NCBI GenBank assembly: GCA_900552465.1
Contig: URZO01000083.1
Location: forward strand, 1-18,143
Source of the DNA: an uncultured Parabacteroides sp.
GTDB taxonomy: Bacteria; Bacteroidota; Bacteroidia; Bacteroidales; Tannerellaceae
Direction: 5' to 3'
Length of the DNA: 18,143 nt
Shown here: piece by piece, positions 14,741-18,143 of the stretch
How the letters are laid out: every line of letters begins with the position of its first letter
Position numbering within the stretch: position 1 is the stretch's first letter
Position numbers and translations under genes: made by a program
The notes under the pieces: generated by a model
What the model saw: only the letters and a program-made list of their open reading frames with translations
Database searches by the model: none
What the model was told of the DNA's origin: nothing

Positions 14741-15532
14741 ATGGCAAATAGTATGAAGCATGTGGTTTGGTTGGCAATCGCTTTGATGGGATTGCTGTCT
14801 GCGGGCAAAGTTTATTCTGAAGAAGAGGGCGAGCGCGAGAGCAATACCTTGCGCATCATGAGTTATAACATCCGTAACGGCAAAGGAATGGACGATGTCG
14901 CCAATTTCCAGCGAACGGCGGATGTAATCAATAAGGCTTGTCCGGATCTTGTTGCGGTACAGGAGATTGACAGCGTGACAGGACGAAGCGGAAGAAAAGA
15001 TGTCCTGCGTGAGCTGGCTGAACTGACATCTATGCATTACATATATGCCCCGGCTATCGACTATGACGGCGGTAAATACGGTATCGGTATGTTGAGCAAG
15101 GAGAAGCCGCTGGGTTATCGCTACCTGCCGCTTCCTGGAAGAGAGGAGGCCCGTGCACTGCTTGTCGTGGAATTTGAACGATATATTTATTGCTGTACGC
15201 ATTTGTCACTGACAGAGGAAGACCGGATGCTCTCGCTTCCGGTTATAAAGCAGGTGGCTATGTCTGCACACAAACCATTCTTTATAGCTGGCGATATGAA
15301 CGCACATCCCGATTCGGAGTTCATCCGGCAACTTCAAAATGATTTTGTGATCCTGACCGATCCGAATGAATTGACATTCCCGGCTGACAAACCGGATGAG
15401 ACACTTGATTACATTGCCACTTTCGCAAAAGATACAACAACTTTTACCCGTATTTCAGCCTGTGTACCGGATGAACCGGCTGCCTCTGATCATCGTCCTG
15501 TTATTATAGACATCCTCTTAAAAGACAAATAA
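14741..15532 (+). CDS. Exported endonuclease/exonuclease/phosphatase-family enzyme
   Basis: A 263-residue member of the DNase I-like EEP fold. A signal peptide (residues 1-26; MKHVVW, hydrophobic core, VYS) predicts export to the periplasm or beyond. The catalytic set looks complete: Asn43 (MSYNIRNGKG), Glu75 (VAVQEID), His154 (CTHLSLTEEDR), Asp185 and Asn187 (AGDMNAHPDS), Asp223 (LDYIAT) and Asp250-His251 (SDHRPV). The family hydrolyses phosphodiesters or phosphate esters in DNA, RNA, nucleotides, lipids or inositides; substrate is not evident. Only 7 bp separate it from the xanthine permease gene, which suggests one operon and hints at a nucleotide-derived substrate. The ATG at 14741 follows six A residues; ATG 14753 would also keep the signal peptide. 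Confidence 0.88.
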   Translation: MANSMKHVVWLAIALMGLLSAGKVYSEEEGERESNTLRIMSYNIRNGKGMDDVANFQRTADVINKACPDLVAVQEIDSVTGRSGRKDVLRELAELTSMHYIYAPAIDYDGGKYGIGMLSKEKPLGYRYLPLPGREEARALLVVEFERYIYCCTHLSLTEEDRMLSLPVIKQVAMSAHKPFFIAGDMNAHPDSEFIRQLQNDFVILTDPNELTFPADKPDETLDYIATFAKDTTTFTRISACVPDEPAASDHRPVIIDILLKDK

Positions 15533-15539
15533 AATAGAT

Positions 15540-16910
15540 ATGAAAATTAACTCGGAAGAGCTGGAAGAGACAATTGAGCCGGTCAAAATGACTGATCTTA
15601 TTTATGGTATAGACGACCGTCCCCCTTTTAAAGAAGCGTTGTTTGCGGCGTTGCAACATCTGCTGGCTATATTTGTGGCGATTATCACTCCGCCTCTTAT
15701 TATTGCCGGAGCTTTAAAGTTAGATTTGGAAACGACCGGTTTCCTGGTATCGATGGCCTTATTTGCTTCCGGAATTTCTACATTTGTCCAATGCCGCCGG
15801 ATCGGACCGGTCGGAGCGAAATTGCTTTGTATCCAGGGGACGAGCTTTTCTTTTATCGGACCGATTATCTCTGCCGGGCTGGCAGGCGGGTTGCCTCTTA
15901 TATTCGGGGCTTGCATTGCTGCCGCTCCGATCGAGATGGTGATTAGCCGTACATTTAAGTATATGCGTTCTATTATTACGCCGCTGGTATCCGGTATCGT
16001 GGTGTTGCTGATCGGTCTGAGTTTGATTAAGGTCGGTGTCGTTTCGTGCGGCGGCGGATATGGTGCGATGGATAACGGTACGTTCGGAAGTATCCGGAAT
16101 ATAGGAGTGGCGGCGGCTGTATTGTTGAGCGTGTTGTTCTTTAACCGTTGCAAGAACAAATATCTCCGGATGAGTTCTATCGTGCTTGGATTATGTATCG
16201 GATATGCTCTGGCTTATTTCCTGGGCATGGTCGATATGGCGGCGGCTTCTTCACAAAGCCTGATGGGGTTCAATATCCCGATGCCGTTCAAGTATGGGCT
16301 GGACCTGAATATCTCGGCTTTCGTAGCAATTGGCTTGGTCTATCTGATTACAGCGATTGAGGCTACAGGTGATGTTACGGCAAACTCTATGATTTCAGGG
16401 AAATCGATAGAAGGAGACAGTTATTTGAAAAGAGTGTCGGGCGGCGTATTGGCAGATGGGGTGAATTCCTTTATTGCCGGTATCTTTAATTCTTTCCCGA
16501 ATTCGATATTTGCACAAAATAACGGCATTATCCAATTGACGGGTGTTGCCAGCCGGTATGTCGGGTATTACATAGCCGGTATGTTGGTGTTGCTGGGGTT
16601 GTTCCCGATCGTAGGCGTTGTCTTTTCGCTGATGCCCGATCCGGTATTGGGCGGGGCTACCTTGTTGATGTTCGGTACGGTTGCGGCTGCCGGTATCCGG
16701 ATTATCGCTTCCCAGGAGATCAACCGGAAGGCAACATTGGTATTGGCTGTCAGTCTTTCTCTGGGGTTAGGCGTGGAGCTGATGCCGGATATTCTGAATA
16801 CGGCGCCTCAGGCCATTAAGGGTATTTTCTCTTCCGGTATTACGACCGGAGGGCTTGCTGCTATTGTAGCAAATGTATTGATACGAGTAAAAGAAGATAA
16901 AACAGAATAA
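15540..16910 (+). CDS. Xanthine:H+ symporter, NCS2 family (XanQ-like)
   Basis: Imports xanthine (perhaps uric acid) across the inner membrane with protons. The 456 residues, 12-14 predicted membrane segments, match nucleobase:cation symporter-2. The family signature QNNGIIQLTG is at 326-335 and continues VASRYVG. Glu274 (TAIEATGD), Asp306 (VLADGVNS) and Gln326 line up with the substrate-site residues Glu272, Asp304 and Gln324 of E. coli XanQ, with a constant offset of two, and His40 (ALQHLLA) matches its conserved first-helix histidine. These favour xanthine over uracil. It starts 7 bp after the nuclease gene and ends 1 bp before xpt. Uric acid transport remains an alternative. Confidence 0.92.
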   Translation: MKINSEELEETIEPVKMTDLIYGIDDRPPFKEALFAALQHLLAIFVAIITPPLIIAGALKLDLETTGFLVSMALFASGISTFVQCRRIGPVGAKLLCIQGTSFSFIGPIISAGLAGGLPLIFGACIAAAPIEMVISRTFKYMRSIITPLVSGIVVLLIGLSLIKVGVVSCGGGYGAMDNGTFGSIRNIGVAAAVLLSVLFFNRCKNKYLRMSSIVLGLCIGYALAYFLGMVDMAAASSQSLMGFNIPMPFKYGLDLNISAFVAIGLVYLITAIEATGDVTANSMISGKSIEGDSYLKRVSGGVLADGVNSFIAGIFNSFPNSIFAQNNGIIQLTGVASRYVGYYIAGMLVLLGLFPIVGVVFSLMPDPVLGGATLLMFGTVAAAGIRIIASQEINRKATLVLAVSLSLGLGVELMPDILNTAPQAIKGIFSSGITTGGLAAIVANVLIRVKEDKTE

Positions 16911-16911
16911 A

Positions 16912-17478
16912 ATGGAATTACTTAAACAACGTATTTTGCAGGACGGCAGATGCTATCCGGGAGGCATCCTGAAGGTAGACAGTTTTATTAACCACCAGAT
17001 GGACCCTATGCTGCTTTATAAGGTGGCTGAAGAATTTATTTATCGTTTCCGGGATGCTGATATCAATAAGATCGTAACAATAGAAGCAAGCGGTATTGCT
17101 CCGGCTATCATGGTCGGATACATCATGCACCTGCCTGTTGTCTTCATCAAGAAAAAGAAGCCGAAGACAATGGAAAATATGTTGTCTACCGTTGTTCATT
17201 CGTTTACGAAGGACCGTGATTATACAGTCTGTATCAGTAATAACTTCCTGACCCCGGATGACCGCATCCTCTTTATCGACGACTTCCTGGCGTATGGTAA
17301 TGCCGCAATGGGTGTGCTCGACCTGGTGAAACAGTCCGGTGCCAAATTGGAGGGAATGGGCTTTATTATTGAAAAGGCGTTCCAGCATGGACGCGATGTG
17401 TTGAACGAGGCGCAAGCGCGTGTCGAAAGCCTTGCTATCATCGACAGCCTGGAAGATTGTACGATTACGATCCGTTAA
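16912..17478 (+). CDS. xpt: Xanthine phosphoribosyltransferase
   Basis: Converts xanthine and PRPP to XMP for reuse in GMP synthesis; cytoplasmic. The 188 residues resemble Bacillus subtilis Xpt (194) along the whole length: LKVDSFINHQMDP near the N-terminus, KIVTIEASGIAPAIMVGY (about 53-70), and the PRPP-binding loop ILFIDDFLAYGNA (about 119-131), then IEKAFQHGRD and ARVESLA. Only one base separates its ATG from the permease stop, so the two are co-transcribed and may be translationally coupled; this pairing of importer and enzyme is the same as in the B. subtilis xpt-pbuX operon, in the opposite order. No purine riboswitch can fit, because the gap upstream of the permease is 7 bp. Its 3' end lies 19 bp from the opposing phosphatase gene. 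Confidence 0.95.
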   Translation: MELLKQRILQDGRCYPGGILKVDSFINHQMDPMLLYKVAEEFIYRFRDADINKIVTIEASGIAPAIMVGYIMHLPVVFIKKKKPKTMENMLSTVVHSFTKDRDYTVCISNNFLTPDDRILFIDDFLAYGNAAMGVLDLVKQSGAKLEGMGFIIEKAFQHGRDVLNEAQARVESLAIIDSLEDCTITIR

Positions 17479-17497
17479 TAAAATATCCGTCGGAAGA

Positions 17498-18022
17498 TTA
17501 CGGCAGTGTGAAACGCATACATGCCGTATTCTTCATGATCGGCAATTCAAGCATCTGTTCGGGGGCGCGTTTTTCCAGTCGCACTACGATGGCACGGTTG
17601 AAACCGCCGTGTCCGATGGCCAGTATCCGTTTTCCCGGGAATTCCCTTTTCAGGAAATCGATAAACTCTCCGGCCCTCTTGTACATCGCTTCGATTGTCT
17701 CCACACTTTCCGGCAACGTAGTGAAATCCATTTCGTCCGCCACTTTTCCGGTATAGACGCCCCAATCCATTTCCCGGAGCAGGGGAGTGGCTACTGGTTG
17801 TAATCCTTTCTTGCGTGCGACAGCCATTGCCGTGTCGTAGCTGCGTGCCAGATCGCTGCATACGATTACATCCAACTCTTCGTTATCCAGGTTTTCGGCC
17901 AATGCTTCAGCCTGCTGCTTGCCCTGTTCCGACAGGTGGCCGGGTAGCTGGCCCTGCATGATATGCTGTTTGTTTTCTTCCGTTTCGCCGTGACGGCTCA
18001 GGATTAATTCTATCTGTTCCAT
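17498..18022 (-). CDS. Histidine phosphatase family protein (phosphoglycerate mutase-like)
   Basis: A 174-residue member of branch 1 of the histidine phosphatase superfamily. LILSRHGETEEN gives the RHG motif with phospho-accepting His11; Arg60 (SDLARSYDTA), Glu84 (LREMDWGVYTG) and His138 (AIGHGG) complete the active site. It probably removes phosphate from a small molecule. The compact size is like alpha-ribazole phosphatase (CobC) or YhfR/GpmB-type phosphatases, not the glycolytic dPGM of about 250 residues; no cobalamin genes are adjacent, so the substrate is undefined. The ATG at 18020-18022 follows an A-rich leader. It lies downstream of a tRNA gene on the same strand, with a terminator and then its own -7 box between. 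Confidence 0.9.
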   Translation of the reverse strand: MEQIELILSRHGETEENKQHIMQGQLPGHLSEQGKQQAEALAENLDNEELDVIVCSDLARSYDTAMAVARKKGLQPVATPLLREMDWGVYTGKVADEMDFTTLPESVETIEAMYKRAGEFIDFLKREFPGKRILAIGHGGFNRAIVVRLEKRAPEQMLELPIMKNTACMRFTLP

Positions 18023-18042
18023 GATTGTTTCTTATTTGGCGG

Positions 18043-18050
18043 CAAAGGTA
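18043..18050 (-). promoter_or_regulatory. -7 box of the histidine phosphatase gene
   Basis: TACCTTTG on the minus strand matches TAnnTTTG, 20 bp before the ATG. It directly follows the T-tract of the tRNA terminator. The only upstream TTG (18067-18069, read on the minus strand) is at a 16-bp spacing, short for this promoter type. Confidence 0.55.
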
Positions 18051-18086
18051 AATAAAAAAAGAGAACCAATTGTTTGATTCTCTTTT
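18051..18086 (-). terminator. Intrinsic terminator of the tRNA gene
   Basis: On the minus strand AAAAGAGAATC pairs with GGTTCTCTTTT (11 bp, one wobble; plus-strand arms 18076-18086 and 18057-18067) and is followed by TTTTTTTATT. It begins 3 bp after the 3' end of the tRNA. Confidence 0.85.
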
Positions 18087-18088
18087 AC

Positions 18089-18143
18089 TGGTTGCGGAGG
18101 CAAGACTCGAACTTACGACCTTTGGGTTATGAGCCCAACGAGC
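18089..18143 (-). tRNA. tRNA-Met (CAU anticodon), 5' part outside the window
   Basis: The reverse complement shows the 3' 55 nt of a tRNA. It begins in the D-arm (GCTCGTTGG), has an anticodon stem-loop GGGCTCATAACCC with CAT in the loop, a T-arm with GTAAG-TTCGAGT-CTTGC (one wobble pair) and an acceptor 3' strand CTCCGCA with discriminator A and an encoded CCA. The acceptor's 5' half lies beyond 18143. CAU could be elongator Met or the lysidine-modified Ile tRNA. The initiator type is unlikely because the visible anticodon stem lacks its three G-C pairs next to the loop. Confidence 0.9.

Noticed and set aside
15533..15539. Purine riboswitch ahead of the xanthine permease
   Set aside because: The gap is only 7 bp, and the leader upstream of 14741 shows no purine-aptamer-like junction.
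17481..17504. Terminator between xpt and the histidine phosphatase
   Set aside because: Only a 4-bp CCGT/ACGG stem is present; too weak to call.

Overview
The window looks like a chromosomal segment of a Bacteroidales bacterium, most likely Parabacteroides or a close relative. The evidence is a set of promoters of the Bacteroidetes type (a TTG about 18-20 bp upstream of TAnnTTTG), A-rich leaders in place of strong Shine-Dalgarno sites, a tight pyrG-yidC pair, an HU-HIG protein, a six-bladed beta-propeller exported protein, a CTP-synthase promoter of Bacteroides type and a membrane protein resembling DUF6057. The genus call comes from recall of gene content, not from a search.

Layout. Positions 1-1630 look accessory: a palindrome, an HU-like DNA-binding gene with its terminator, and a KilA-N domain gene broken by an internal out-of-frame deletion. 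Positions 1633-6586 hold an exported beta-propeller protein, then pyrG (CTP synthase, GTG start) and yidC (membrane insertase) as a pair closed by a strong terminator. A short polytopic membrane protein (6783-7610) overlaps tail to tail with kdsB (CMP-KDO synthetase), which lies on the minus strand downstream of a large CPA2-type antiporter with two C-terminal RCK_C/TrkA_C-like domains. The antiporter is divergent from a small AlbA_2 (Schlafen-like) protein, which converges on a minus-strand NfeD-type membrane serine protease. A solitary ECF sigma factor follows, then a threonine aldolase. Next come three closely spaced plus-strand genes, 14741-17478: an exported endonuclease/exonuclease/phosphatase-fold enzyme, a XanQ-like xanthine permease and xanthine phosphoribosyltransferase. 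The window ends with a minus-strand histidine phosphatase and the 3' part of a tRNA-Met(CAU) with its terminator.

How the genes may work together. PyrG supplies CTP, which KdsB consumes to activate KDO for lipid A, but they are separate transcription units. The 14741-17478 group reads most naturally as a purine-scavenging operon: an exported phosphodiester or phosphate-ester hydrolase, an inner-membrane xanthine importer and the enzyme that turns xanthine into XMP. NfeD and the antiporter are membrane-homeostasis functions.

No CRISPR array, intact insertion sequence, restriction system or obvious new multi-gene defence system is visible. The most unusual patterns are non-coding: two arrays of five 7-bp repeats that each begin over the TGA stop codon of a different gene in the same sense; two nearly identical promoters 1.3 kb apart; a perfect hairpin at the predicted 5' end of the sigma-factor mRNA; and two places where a terminator runs directly into the -7 box of the next gene.
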